A stretch of 52,766 nt of DNA, taken from the NCBI GenBank assembly GCA_021813585.1, contig JAKAJV010000140.1, positions 1 through 52,766 of the forward strand, given 5' to 3'. The translations under genes and the position numbers were made by a program. The notes under the pieces were generated by a model. The model ran no database searches. It saw nothing but the letters and a program-made list of their open reading frames with translations, and was not told the origin of the DNA. Shown one piece after another: positions 25,951 through 34,521 of the stretch; within the stretch, counting starts at the first letter, position 1, and each line of letters starts with the position of its first letter. Source of the stretch: Bacteroidota bacterium. GTDB lineage: Bacteria; Bacteroidota; Ignavibacteria; Ignavibacteriales; Ignavibacteriaceae.

Positions 25951-28181
25951 ATTTCTATAAGATGCATATCTATATGATCTCGCAGATACCCAGTCTTTTC
26001 CACCCCGTCCAGTTTATACGCATATAAATTTTTCCAGGGACTAATATAACTTAGCGCAGCGAACTCAATAGATATATTGTTATCATTATGCTGAAGAATA
26101 AGTTCTTTACCAAACTGGATGTGTTTACCGGAGACTGAAACGTTAGTGATTACAACCGGCGGAACAAACCGGTTATCTTTTATGCTGTCCGGATGAAATT
26201 TTATCAACCCTCTAGGACTTACTAGATATATGAATCCGTTATCTGTCTTACAGCCAACCCCTGATCTATCTTCACTAACAATACCGCTTAGTACTTCATA
26301 AGTTTTAAAAGTTTTCGTATTAGGAATAAACTTTGATACACCTTTTAATGTACTTATCCACAAATTATTTTTGTTGTCTTCAAATATCTGATATGCCCAA
26401 TTGTGCGGCAACCCGTTTGATTCGGTGAAAGAATGAAATACTTTTCCTCTCCTATCAAATTTATTAAGTCCAATATTTGTCCCCAGCCATAAAGTGCTGT
26501 CTTTACTTTCAAAAATTGTGAGAATTGTATTGCCGCTTATACTAAACGGTTTTTTAGGGTCGGAAATAAAGTGATCTATAATTTTATTTTTCGCCGGGTC
26601 ATAGCAGATTAAACCGGATTCCCGGGTGCCTATCCACAGTAGTCCTTTAATATCTTGATGAATGGCATTTAAGGTTGTAAATATTTTAAGAGGGATAATA
26701 AATTTGTTTGTTAAAGTATTAACTTTTCCAATAGCTCCAATATCTTCAGTACAAATCCATAAGGTGCTGTCGTTATATTCCACAAATCCGTTTATCAGAT
26801 AGGGGAATTTATTACCGTTGGAGTCCGTAATGTTTATTATTCGTCCGTTTTTTTCAATCTTAATAAGTCCACGCCCCGAAGAACTATTAAGCCCGATCCA
26901 TAAATTACCCTTTCGATCTTCATGTACAATTCTGCAATTCTGTTTGACTCTATTATATCTCAATTTTTCAGTAATTGGATTAAAATTAATGAGACCTGCA
27001 GGTGTCGCAATCCATAATGATCCGTCATGCGCTTTAGATATATCCATTATTGAAGCGGAAGAAAAGCGTTTATTCTCTTTCCAGGTTTGCAGCGAGTATT
27101 GATTAAATGGATAAGTAGTACGGTTAACTTTATTAACGCCTCCTCCGTATGTAGAAACCCATAATGTACCGGAGCGCTCTCTGAATACGGAGGCAATACT
27201 ATTATGACTTAAGCTGTTTATTAATTTATCGTCATGATAAATACGGGTGAATTTTTTAGTCTTTTTATCGAATAGATTAAGTCCGCTCCATGTCCCGATC
27301 CAAAGAGCATTCTGATTTTCTTGACAAATTGAGGTTACTGCGTGAAAGCTTATGCAGCCGGAATTTTTAGGATCATACTCATAAAATATGAATTTGCTTC
27401 TTTCGGAATTTAATTCTAATAAACCGCCTTGAGTTCCTATCCAGAGTGTTCCATCCATATCTTCATAGAGTGCGGTTATCCAATATTTACATTTTGTCCA
27501 ATCATTATAGAATCCTTCCCTATAAATCGAATCCCGCCAATAATGAATAAACGATCCGGTATTAGAATCATATTTGTCTAGCCCGTTTCCTGTTCCGATC
27601 CAAAGCGTACCTTTCTTGTCCTTGAGTATTGCATAAATTACGTTATGCCTTAAGCTGTTAGTGTCTGATTTAAGATTGAAATAATGAATGAAGCTGCCGG
27701 TAGAAGGATCAAATTTATTTAATCCGTCTCCTGTTCCTAGCCAAAGATATCCGTTACTATCTTCTTCAATTGAAAGAATATTGTTTTTATTCCAATCGAG
27801 CGGATTGATTTTATCGAACGGTTTATAATGCATAAAAGTTCCGGTAGAAGGGTTCAATTTATCTAACCCGTTAGTTGTGCCGACCCAAAGATTACCGTTT
27901 TTATCTTCTAACATACATTGGACAAAACCGTTGGTAATACTTGCTCTATTACCTGGAATATTCTTATACGTCTTAAAATTTAACCCATCATATCTATCCA
28001 ATCCGCTGTAAGTACCGAACCATAAATATCCGGTGCGGTCTTGCAGCACGCACCGGACTAATGATGCAGATAATCCTTGCTCTGTTGTGAAATGCTTAAA
28101 CACAATTTCCGGAGTTTGAGAGTATGAATAAAACCCGCACAACAAAAACAATAAGTGAATACTTAAATATTTCCCTAACAT
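25866..28181 (-). CDS. hybrid two-component regulator, N-terminal half (beta-propeller sensor) before a frameshift
   Basis: Signal peptide (LLFLLCGFYSYSQ), then about 14 regulator-propeller repeats of the form G-x-LW-I/V/L-GT-x-x-GL (for example GYLWFGTYSGLDRYD, GTLWIGTGNGLDKYD, STLWLGTNIGLNKFD), forming the two periplasmic propellers of an HTCS, and the start of the Y_Y_Y domain (NISIEFAALSYISPWKNLYAYKLDGVEK). From about residue 727 the frame departs from the family. The reading after VEK should be DWVSARSYRYASYRNLEPGDYT, which is found in the next frame. Loss of one A in the run at 25996-25999 (plus strand TTTT) accounts for it. The gene starts 30 bases downstream of the 5'-nucleotidase gene. 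The true locus is 24127-28181. Confidence 0.9.
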   Translation of the reverse strand: MLGKYLSIHLLFLLCGFYSYSQTPEIVFKHFTTEQGLSASLVRCVLQDRTGYLWFGTYSGLDRYDGLNFKTYKNIPGNRASITNGFVQCMLEDKNGNLWVGTTNGLDKLNPSTGTFMHYKPFDKINPLDWNKNNILSIEEDSNGYLWLGTGDGLNKFDPSTGSFIHYFNLKSDTNSLRHNVIYAILKDKKGTLWIGTGNGLDKYDSNTGSFIHYWRDSIYREGFYNDWTKCKYWITALYEDMDGTLWIGTQGGLLELNSERSKFIFYEYDPKNSGCISFHAVTSICQENQNALWIGTWSGLNLFDKKTKKFTRIYHDDKLINSLSHNSIASVFRERSGTLWVSTYGGGVNKVNRTTYPFNQYSLQTWKENKRFSSASIMDISKAHDGSLWIATPAGLINFNPITEKLRYNRVKQNCRIVHEDRKGNLWIGLNSSSGRGLIKIEKNGRIINITDSNGNKFPYLINGFVEYNDSTLWICTEDIGAIGKVNTLTNKFIIPLKIFTTLNAIHQDIKGLLWIGTRESGLICYDPAKNKIIDHFISDPKKPFSISGNTILTIFESKDSTLWLGTNIGLNKFDRRGKVFHSFTESNGLPHNWAYQIFEDNKNNLWISTLKGVSKFIPNTKTFKTYEVLSGIVSEDRSGVGCKTDNGFIYLVSPRGLIKFHPDSIKDNRFVPPVVITNVSVSGKHIQFGKELILQHNDNNISIEFAALSYISPWKNLYAYKLDGVEKTGYLRDHIDMHLIEIWNREIIPFMLKALTMTAYGMKTVLPLK

Positions 28182-28211
28182 TTATTCTTACCTAAATAAA
28201 ATATTAGAAAA

Positions 28212-30356
28212 TTATCGCAGAAGGATCATCTTCCTAATTTCAGAAAAATTTCCGGATGCCAATTTGTACAAGTAAACTCCGCTTGCCATCCCGCTTGCAT
28301 TCCACTTAACCTTATGCTCGCCTGCGGATTGGACTTCGTCAACTAAAGCTGCTATCTCCTGTCCTAAAAGATTATAAATCTTCAAAGTTGTTTTACCGCC
28401 GTTCGATAAAGTATATCTAATAACTGTCGAAGGATTAAAGGGATTCGGATAGTTCTGATTTAATTCATATTTAAAAGGCGCGGAAAAATTTACTTCAACT
28501 TCATTTGAATATTTATAACTGCCGTCGTAATCTATCTGCTTTAATCTGTAATAATAAACTCCGGCTGAAACCGATTTATCTATATATGAATATTGATGCG
28601 GCTGAGTTGAAGTTCCATTACCGGAAATAAAGCCAATCTTTTCCCATTCGCCCTGGCGGGGCGTATTCCGAAAGCTTTCGGAAGAAGCCCGCTGGATTTC
28701 AAATCCCTTGTTGTTTGTTTCAGTAGCAGTCGACCATTTAAGTTCAACTGAATTTTCAGATGGCTGAGCAGTAAAAGATTTTAATTCAACCGGAACAATT
28801 TGATCAAATCCGTTCTTAACGACATAATCGGTAACTACCTGGAACTCCGTTGAATCATGATAAACATATACATCGCTTACAGGTATATTGAACATAGTAC
28901 CGATCGCAGCGAGCACGAATTCATTTGTAGTAACAGAATAAGTTTTTGACAAATCCAGCGGACTGCCGCCAATCGTTATTCCGGTTACCCGGCTGCCTGC
29001 CGGATTAGATAAATTGCATGTATAAGTCATGCCGGAAACCTGCGGCAGAAATTCATCATTATATTGAACTTGAGATAAAGCCATTTCAAATGCCGTCAAT
29101 AAATCCAAACCCGTCATCTTAAAAGTTGCAATCCTATAGCCGAGACCGTTCACTTCATTGAATCCGTAGCCGATCATCCTAAAAATATCTGCTGCAACAA
29201 CGGGACCTTTGTATAACATTTGCGCAGTTGAACCGCCTACCGTAATGGCAACATCGGTATTAGTTTTCCATTTGAATGCTGTAGTTACCAGCTTACCCAC
29301 AGATGTTTCATAAGGACCGGGACCGGTTACATCGGCAGTATGGTCTAAATCAACAGGTGCATATGCAATCTGCTGTGTGTACACCGGACCATAAACGGAT
29401 TCGATTTCCGTTATCAAAGAATTTACTACGGCTTTTACTGTGGGTTCTTCCGGTATACTATTGTTAAGCTCAATTGACTGATAGCTGATTTCATTTACGC
29501 TGCTGCTACTTACTGCTAATTTTATTTCGCCTATGTTAGAATAAAATGCACCAGCCTGAACTATTAATGTTTTTTTACCCTCCGGATTTGTAACTTCAAC
29601 CGGCTGATTTAGAAGATAATGATCGTGAGCGCCGACTATTAAATTAATCCCGGGAATATAGCTTGCCAGCATTTCATCAACATTTAATCCGAGGTGTGAA
29701 AGACAAATTATCACGCTGCAATTTTCTGTTTTTAAAGTCGTAACCATTTCTGCGGCTTTCTGCATTAATGCTTCACCGCTTGTATCAATAACAACAGGGG
29801 AAGGAAGAGAAAGTATGGCAGTTTCGGGAGTCGTCATTCCGAAAATGCCTATCTTCATATTTCCCATTTGCTTAATAATATACGGCTTGATATAATTCTT
29901 TAATGATTGAACAGCGGGATCATCAAGAATAATATTAGCAGACAGCAAAGGAAAGCCGCCCGAAGGGAACGCCATCTTTAATGCTGTATCGAGTACGGCA
30001 GGAGTAAGATCGAATTCATGGTTGCCGACAGCCATCGCATCAACACCGATTGAGTTTAAAAGCTGAAGCTCTGCGGCGCCATAATAATAATTAAAAAACA
30101 TGTCGCCGATAAAGGAGTCGCCTCCATGTAGTACAAGGACGTTGGGCTCTGTCATCTTAGACATACCGATTACCGTAGCCGCTCTTGCTATTCCGCCCCT
30201 GGTTCCTTGCAAGTCCTCCGTTCTTGGTGCCAATGGTGCTAGGCATGAATGAGTATCGTTGAAGTGAAGGATTGTTAAAGTATCTACCTGAGCAAAAAGA
30301 TTCAGCGAAAGAATGACGAACAAAATAGAACAAAGCTTAATAGAAATGCGTTTCAT
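28212..30356 (-). CDS. 5'-nucleotidase/metallophosphoesterase (UshA-like) with T9SS tail
   Basis: 714 residues. Signal peptide 1-22 (ending LNLFAQ). A calcineurin-type metallophosphoesterase follows: LHFNDTHS, LHGGDSFIGDMF, AVGNHEFDLTP, CLSHLGLNVDEML and VGAHDHYL supply the two-metal ligands. The 5'-nucleotidase C-terminal domain has TDVAITVGGST and substrate-stacking segments (GYGFNEVNGLGYRIATFKMTG). A FN3-like linker and the sorting domain (LNQNYPNPFNPST, ending RKMILLR) end the protein. The family hydrolyses nucleotides, cyclic nucleotides or UDP-sugars outside the cell, probably for phosphate or nucleoside uptake. The linker carries the in-frame palindromic insert at 28659-28690. A motif shared with the lipid-like cluster lies about 90 bases upstream. 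Confidence 0.93.
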   Translation of the reverse strand: MKRISIKLCSILFVILSLNLFAQVDTLTILHFNDTHSCLAPLAPRTEDLQGTRGGIARAATVIGMSKMTEPNVLVLHGGDSFIGDMFFNYYYGAAELQLLNSIGVDAMAVGNHEFDLTPAVLDTALKMAFPSGGFPLLSANIILDDPAVQSLKNYIKPYIIKQMGNMKIGIFGMTTPETAILSLPSPVVIDTSGEALMQKAAEMVTTLKTENCSVIICLSHLGLNVDEMLASYIPGINLIVGAHDHYLLNQPVEVTNPEGKKTLIVQAGAFYSNIGEIKLAVSSSSVNEISYQSIELNNSIPEEPTVKAVVNSLITEIESVYGPVYTQQIAYAPVDLDHTADVTGPGPYETSVGKLVTTAFKWKTNTDVAITVGGSTAQMLYKGPVVAADIFRMIGYGFNEVNGLGYRIATFKMTGLDLLTAFEMALSQVQYNDEFLPQVSGMTYTCNLSNPAGSRVTGITIGGSPLDLSKTYSVTTNEFVLAAIGTMFNIPVSDVYVYHDSTEFQVVTDYVVKNGFDQIVPVELKSFTAQPSENSVELKWSTATETNNKGFEIQRASSESFRNTPRQGEWEKIGFISGNGTSTQPHQYSYIDKSVSAGVYYYRLKQIDYDGSYKYSNEVEVNFSAPFKYELNQNYPNPFNPSTVIRYTLSNGGKTTLKIYNLLGQEIAALVDEVQSAGEHKVKWNASGMASGVYLYKLASGNFSEIRKMILLR
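28659..28690 (-). repeat. palindromic element inserted in frame in coding sequence (copy 2)
   Basis: Identical to the copy at 21900-21931, including about 110 identical bases around it (about 28622 to 28730). It encodes the same ASSESFRNTPRQGE peptide in the linker of the 5'-nucleotidase. Confidence 0.8.
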
Positions 30357-30445
30357 TTTAACCTCCCGATTATATTATTAAATAAAGTATCGCATCTAAA
30401 CTAAGATAGGCACTGGGTGAATTTGTCAAATTTTTTTATTCCAGA

Positions 30446-30462
30446 TGTCAAAAAAATGTAAA
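30446..30462 (-). promoter_or_regulatory. shared upstream motif, copy facing the 5'-nucleotidase gene
   Basis: On the minus strand this reads TTTACATTTTTTTGACA. The same string, with at most one or two changes, occurs at 30507 and 34410 on the plus strand. A second TGACA follows 17 bases later, the same spacing as at the 34410 copy. It ends about 90 bases before the 5'-nucleotidase start. Confidence 0.5.
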
Positions 30463-30506
30463 AAATCCGGAAACATTATTTTAAAGCTCGCATTATTTAC
30501 AGGCTA

Positions 30507-30523
30507 TTTACATTTCTTTGACA
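30507..30523 (+). promoter_or_regulatory. shared upstream motif, copy facing the SDR-led operon
   Basis: TTTACATTTCTTTGACA lies 65 bases before the SDR start. It contains TTGACA, so a -35-like role is possible, with AAATAT 17 bases downstream as a weak -10. A TGTCA half in inverted orientation follows 9 bases later. Confidence 0.5.
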
Positions 30524-30587
30524 AACTCAAATTGTCAGTCAAATATTTTTCTTCCGTAATTAAATTGAATCTTGAAGGAAAATTGAA

Positions 30588-31448
30588 ATGAAAAAGTTAT
30601 TGGATGATAAAGTTATTGTAATAGCCGGATGCTCAGGCGGAATAGGAAGCGCAGTTTTCAGAAAGCTTTTACTCCTTAACGCACAAGTTATAGGTATAAG
30701 CAGAACGGAAAACATCCACCTAAAAAATTTTGCAAAGCAGAACAACGTTGAATACAATTGGATTAAATCGGATCTTTCTTCCGCCTCCGGCTGGGAAAGC
30801 GCAATTCAATATATAAAAGACAGATTTGGCAAAGTAGACGCTTTAATAAATTGTGTTGGAATATTAGCGCCGGGCAAAATTGAATATCTAACTATTGATC
30901 AAATTGACAGAGTAATATCGACTAACTTTAACAGTCTAATCTATTCTTCAAAAGTTATCATCCCGGTTATGAAGCAGCAGGGATACGGTCATATTATTAA
31001 CATAGGCTCGCTCGGCGGAATAGTACCCATGCCGTATGAGACTTTATATAGCGCCACAAAATTTGCAGCCCGCGGATTTTCATTATCATTAGCAAATGAA
31101 CTTAAAGGTTACGGAATCAAAGTCAGTTTAATTTCACCGGGACCCGTATTAACGAAAATGCTGGCTATGGAATCTGTTGACCCGGATTCAACAATCGCGT
31201 TTGTGAACAGACCACTTCGGGCAGATATAATTGCAGACAAAATAATACAGACTATCTTTCATCCAAGGACTGAAGCGGTTCTTCCGGCGGCAGCCAAGCC
31301 GGCAGCGTTTCTTCTAAGCCTTTTCCCTCAGCTATTCCATCTCATCTTACCGGCGCTCAATCTTATAGGAAGCTGGAACCGGAGAAAATATTCTAAAACT
31401 ATGAATTGCTTAATCAACGAGGACGATTATGAAAACTCAATTAATTGA
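30588..31448 (+). CDS. short-chain dehydrogenase/reductase
   Basis: A 286-residue NAD(P)-dependent SDR. The cofactor loop is GCSGGIGSAVF (a variant of TGxxxGIG). NCVGIL replaces the NNAG motif, the catalytic Ser is in INIGSLGG and Tyr/Lys are in YSATK, so all four catalytic elements are present. The C-terminal 60 residues carry a hydrophobic amphipathic stretch (AAFLLSLFPQLFHLILPALNLIG), as in membrane-associated SDRs that act on lipids such as 3-ketosphinganine or mycolate reductases. It is the first gene of a tight operon and overlaps the next gene by 20 bases. In a pathway with an alpha-oxoamine synthase it would be the natural 3-keto reductase; this is inference. Confidence 0.88.
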   Translation: MKKLLDDKVIVIAGCSGGIGSAVFRKLLLLNAQVIGISRTENIHLKNFAKQNNVEYNWIKSDLSSASGWESAIQYIKDRFGKVDALINCVGILAPGKIEYLTIDQIDRVISTNFNSLIYSSKVIIPVMKQQGYGHIINIGSLGGIVPMPYETLYSATKFAARGFSLSLANELKGYGIKVSLISPGPVLTKMLAMESVDPDSTIAFVNRPLRADIIADKIIQTIFHPRTEAVLPAAAKPAAFLLSLFPQLFHLILPALNLIGSWNRRKYSKTMNCLINEDDYENSIN

Positions 31449-32415
31449 AAACAGATATCAGCTGTTAAGTTTTAACTTTGTTACGGCGTACGTCATCACT
31501 ATGCGCCCTTATTTAATGTTCGTCTCCGGCATTACAGGTATTGCCGGTTTGTCTTTTGGAGAAATGAGTTTCGTCAGCATTGTCTTTTTATTTTCCGCAG
31601 CATTTCTTTCTTACGGATTCGGACAAGCGCTTACAGACTGTTTTCAAATCGATACCGATTCAATTTCCTCCCCTTACCGCCCGCTTACGCAGGGATTGGT
31701 TTCACGCAGTCATATTTTATTTGTAAGCATTACCGGATTAGCATATTGCGTTTTGATTTATACTCTTTTTAATCCGGTAAACTTAATACTTGGAATAATC
31801 TCCGGATTGGGCTTAGCAACATACACGCCTTTTAAAAGAAAATGGTGGGGCGGACCGTTTTATAATTCATGGATTGTCGGGCTGTTATTCACGATGTCAT
31901 TTTTATCATCGGTAAACGCTTTGCCGGCATTTCATTCAAATAGATTTATACTTTCACTTTGCGCAGTCTTCTTCGGATACGCCAACTTTGTACTAAGCGG
32001 GTACTTCAAAGATATTTCTGCAGACCGTGCAACCGGGTATAACACTTTGCCGGTTGTCTTTGGCAGAAAGACTTCGGCTGTTATAAGCGACGTGCTTGCA
32101 TTTCTAACACTCGCTTTCGCCTTAGCAGCGATGCTAACAATTTTTAACGGTAAAAATTTGGGCAGCATTAAACTTATTTCATTCATGTTCTTAGCTGTTT
32201 CTGTAATAATTTCAGCTATTGCTCAAGTCCGCTTGCATTTGGTTAAGAAAGACGAGGAAGCACACAAATCAATTTCACTCGTTGTTCATGTGTACATTTT
32301 ATCTCTTTCTGCTATTGCTGCAGCAAACAAACCGGAGTGGAGCTTGTTTCTGTTTGCATTTTATTTAGTCTACCTCTTTGTGTTGAAAATACGACCTGCA
32401 AAAAATCAAATATAG
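31429..32415 (+). CDS. UbiA-family prenyltransferase
   Basis: A 328-residue integral membrane protein with about nine helices. The first Asp-rich motif is ALTDCFQIDTD (NDxxDxxxD type, with Gln-Ala-Leu-Thr in place of the leading Asn). The second is FKDISADRATGYNTLPV (DxxxD). UbiA enzymes join polyprenyl diphosphates to aromatic or polar acceptors in menaquinone, heme, chlorophyll or archaeal-type lipid synthesis. No menaquinone or heme genes are nearby, so the acceptor here is not a standard one by context. It overlaps the SDR by 20 bases, and the lipid kinase begins 8 bases after its stop. Confidence 0.88.
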   Translation: MKTQLIENRYQLLSFNFVTAYVITMRPYLMFVSGITGIAGLSFGEMSFVSIVFLFSAAFLSYGFGQALTDCFQIDTDSISSPYRPLTQGLVSRSHILFVSITGLAYCVLIYTLFNPVNLILGIISGLGLATYTPFKRKWWGGPFYNSWIVGLLFTMSFLSSVNALPAFHSNRFILSLCAVFFGYANFVLSGYFKDISADRATGYNTLPVVFGRKTSAVISDVLAFLTLAFALAAMLTIFNGKNLGSIKLISFMFLAVSVIISAIAQVRLHLVKKDEEAHKSISLVVHVYILSLSAIAAANKPEWSLFLFAFYLVYLFVLKIRPAKNQI

Positions 32416-32423
32416 GTGAGAAG

Positions 32424-33353
32424 ATGATAATTTTAATTAATCCGAATGCCTGTGGCGGAACAGCACTAAGAAAGTGGAACACAATCAAGCCGGAACTTTT
32501 GAATAAATTGAATAATCCTGAACTTGTATTCCTCAATGGGCGTCAGTCGATGCATGCGCTGGTTAAAGATGCTTTAATAAAGGGCGAAACCGAATTCATC
32601 TCGGCAGGCGGCGACGGCACACTGAATTTAATGCTGAACTCGATAATTAACATGTACGGTACAGATCGAATTGATAAGATTAAAGTCGGCGCTGTCGGGC
32701 TCGGCTCCAGCAACGATTTTTACAAGCCGTTTGCCTGGGGAAAATTGATTAATAATATTCCGGTTAAAATTGATTTTGAAAAACCTTCGCCAAGAGATGT
32801 TGGAAAAATTACTTTTACAACCGGCGGAAGAATTAAAACAAAATACTTCCTCATAAATTCAAGTATCGGGCTAACAGCCGAGGCGAACTATCTATTTAAT
32901 AACCCGGATAAAATTTTATCATCCTTAAAAAGGAAAAGCACATCTTCGGCTATAATTTATACAGCGCTAAAAAAGATTTTAAATTATAAAAACTTTAATG
33001 CGGAAATAACTTCCGGCGAGACGGGAAGATTTATAACAAGGATTACAAACCTTGGGATAGTAAAGAACCCGAATTTTTCCGGCGGAATGAATTACGGCTG
33101 CGAAGCAGATTACCGGAATGGATTATTCAACGTTCATCTTTGTTATGAGATGAATATGCCGGAAAGATTAAATTTGTTCCGGGCGCTTAATTCCGGAAAG
33201 TTTGAGCAGATAAAAAAAACAAAATCATGGACGACCGATAAGCTAACCGTAAAATCCTCCGGTCAATTCGCAGTTGAATATGACGGTGAAATAATTAGAA
33301 CAGACAAAGTTGAATTTTCAGTTTTACCAAGCTACATAAAGGTGTGCGGATGA
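32424..33353 (+). CDS. diacylglycerol/sphingosine-type lipid kinase
   Basis: 309 residues from ATG 32424. That start is chosen because ATAGGTGAG lies just before it and the family begins MIILINPNACGG; the open frame extends upstream into the UbiA gene. The catalytic domain of the DAGK/LCB5/YegS fold is marked by NPNACGGTALRKW, ISAGGDGTLN and GAVGLGSSNDF (usual GTGNDF). The C-terminal beta domain has VEYDGEIIRTDKVEFSVLPSYIKV, matching the 'DGE' segment of the family. It phosphorylates a lipid hydroxyl with ATP at the membrane; the substrate is not fixed by sequence. The stop overlaps the next start (ATGA). Confidence 0.88.
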   Translation: MIILINPNACGGTALRKWNTIKPELLNKLNNPELVFLNGRQSMHALVKDALIKGETEFISAGGDGTLNLMLNSIINMYGTDRIDKIKVGAVGLGSSNDFYKPFAWGKLINNIPVKIDFEKPSPRDVGKITFTTGGRIKTKYFLINSSIGLTAEANYLFNNPDKILSSLKRKSTSSAIIYTALKKILNYKNFNAEITSGETGRFITRITNLGIVKNPNFSGGMNYGCEADYRNGLFNVHLCYEMNMPERLNLFRALNSGKFEQIKKTKSWTTDKLTVKSSGQFAVEYDGEIIRTDKVEFSVLPSYIKVCG

Positions 33354-34378
33354 CGAATCAAATATTGGAAAACAATCTCGTAAATTTTCTAACAAATAAT
33401 TTCGCCCGCTCCCCGCTTCAAATTAATTGCTTGCACCAAAGCGATGCGGAAATAATAAAGACATGCGGCGGAAATTTAATTGCAGTTACAACCGACAGCA
33501 TTGCTGAAGAAATTGAAACCGGTTTGTACACAGACCCTTATTTAATCGGCTGGATGGCTGTTACTGTTAACTTAAGCGACCTAGCTGCTGTAGGCGCCGA
33601 GCCTTTAGGCATCTTAATTTCGGAAATTATCCCGCCGGCTTTCGAAAAAGACAAACTTGATAGAATGCAGAAAGGAATTTCCGATACATGTAAAAATTCA
33701 AACACTTTCGTGCTAGGCGGCGATACTAATTCCGGGGAGAAGCTTATTCTTACCGGTACGGCTTTAGGAACTTTTCCCGGAGGTAAATTCCTTACTAGAA
33801 CCGGCTGCAGACCGGGTGATCTTCTTTATGCCTCCGGCAAATTGGGCAAAGGAAATGCTTATGCAATTTCACAATTGTTAAATGCGGGCGAAGGCGGAAT
33901 TGATTACCTGCCGGCAGCCAGGCTGAATGAAAGCAATGTAATTAGGAAATTTGCCGGCGCATGCATGGATACCAGTGACGGAGTGATTTCGACCCTAGAC
34001 CAACTGATGAGACTGAACGGAACCGGATTTAAACTGGATGAAGACTGGATCAGCTCGATTGATAAGGGCTCTCTAGAGCTTGCCGAAAAGAACGGAATCC
34101 CGCCGTGGATGCTTCTTGCAGGCCAGCATGGCGAGTTTGAGCTTTTATTTACAATTCCTCCGGAAAAAGAAATTGACTTCCTGAATAAAGCCAGGCAGAC
34201 AGGCTGGCAGCCGGTTAAGCTTGGAAAAGTAATTCAAGATGTTTCAATTAAAATGAAGCTTTACGCAAGGCTTCGAACGATTAACAGTGCGACTATTAGA
34301 AATATTTCCTTTAACCTCAAAGAAGGAATTCAGGCTTATCTCCGCTCGCTATTAAAAATTGACCGGGAAATGAGGTAA
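33350..34378 (+). CDS. ThiL-like ATP-dependent kinase (AIR synthase superfamily)
   Basis: 342 residues from ATG 33350, which overlaps the kinase stop as ATGA; GTG 33344 would add two residues. It has the PurM/ThiL fold: AVTTDSIAEEIE, VNLSDLAAVGAEPLG (strongly ThiL-like), LGGDTNSG, TGTALGTFP, LLYASGKLGKGNAYA, DTSDGVISTLDQL and LLAGQHGEFELLF. ThiL makes thiamine diphosphate from the monophosphate. The usual GxHF substrate segment is replaced (TGLYTD), and no thiamine genes are nearby. It may therefore act on another phosphate substrate of this operon, or it may be the genome's only ThiL. Confidence 0.8.
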   Translation: MTNQILENNLVNFLTNNFARSPLQINCLHQSDAEIIKTCGGNLIAVTTDSIAEEIETGLYTDPYLIGWMAVTVNLSDLAAVGAEPLGILISEIIPPAFEKDKLDRMQKGISDTCKNSNTFVLGGDTNSGEKLILTGTALGTFPGGKFLTRTGCRPGDLLYASGKLGKGNAYAISQLLNAGEGGIDYLPAARLNESNVIRKFAGACMDTSDGVISTLDQLMRLNGTGFKLDEDWISSIDKGSLELAEKNGIPPWMLLAGQHGEFELLFTIPPEKEIDFLNKARQTGWQPVKLGKVIQDVSIKMKLYARLRTINSATIRNISFNLKEGIQAYLRSLLKIDREMR

Positions 34379-34409
34379 ATACCGGTAAAGCTTTCAGGTC
34401 GATTATTTG

Positions 34410-34425
34410 TTACATTTTTTTGACA
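34410..34425 (+). promoter_or_regulatory. shared upstream motif, copy facing the alpha-oxoamine synthase gene
   Basis: TTACATTTTTTTGACA lies 97 bases before the ATG at 34522, inside the 143-base gap after the ThiL-like gene. A second TGACA follows 17 bases later. This gap is the only place in the cluster large enough for an internal promoter. Confidence 0.5.
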
Positions 34426-34521
34426 AAACTTCAACCGCTCCCTGACATACTCCTAATTTAACTTTTCTATTTTTCCATCGTAAGAGCTTGAGCTTTGATT
34501 ACAATAAAGAAAGGAATAAAA

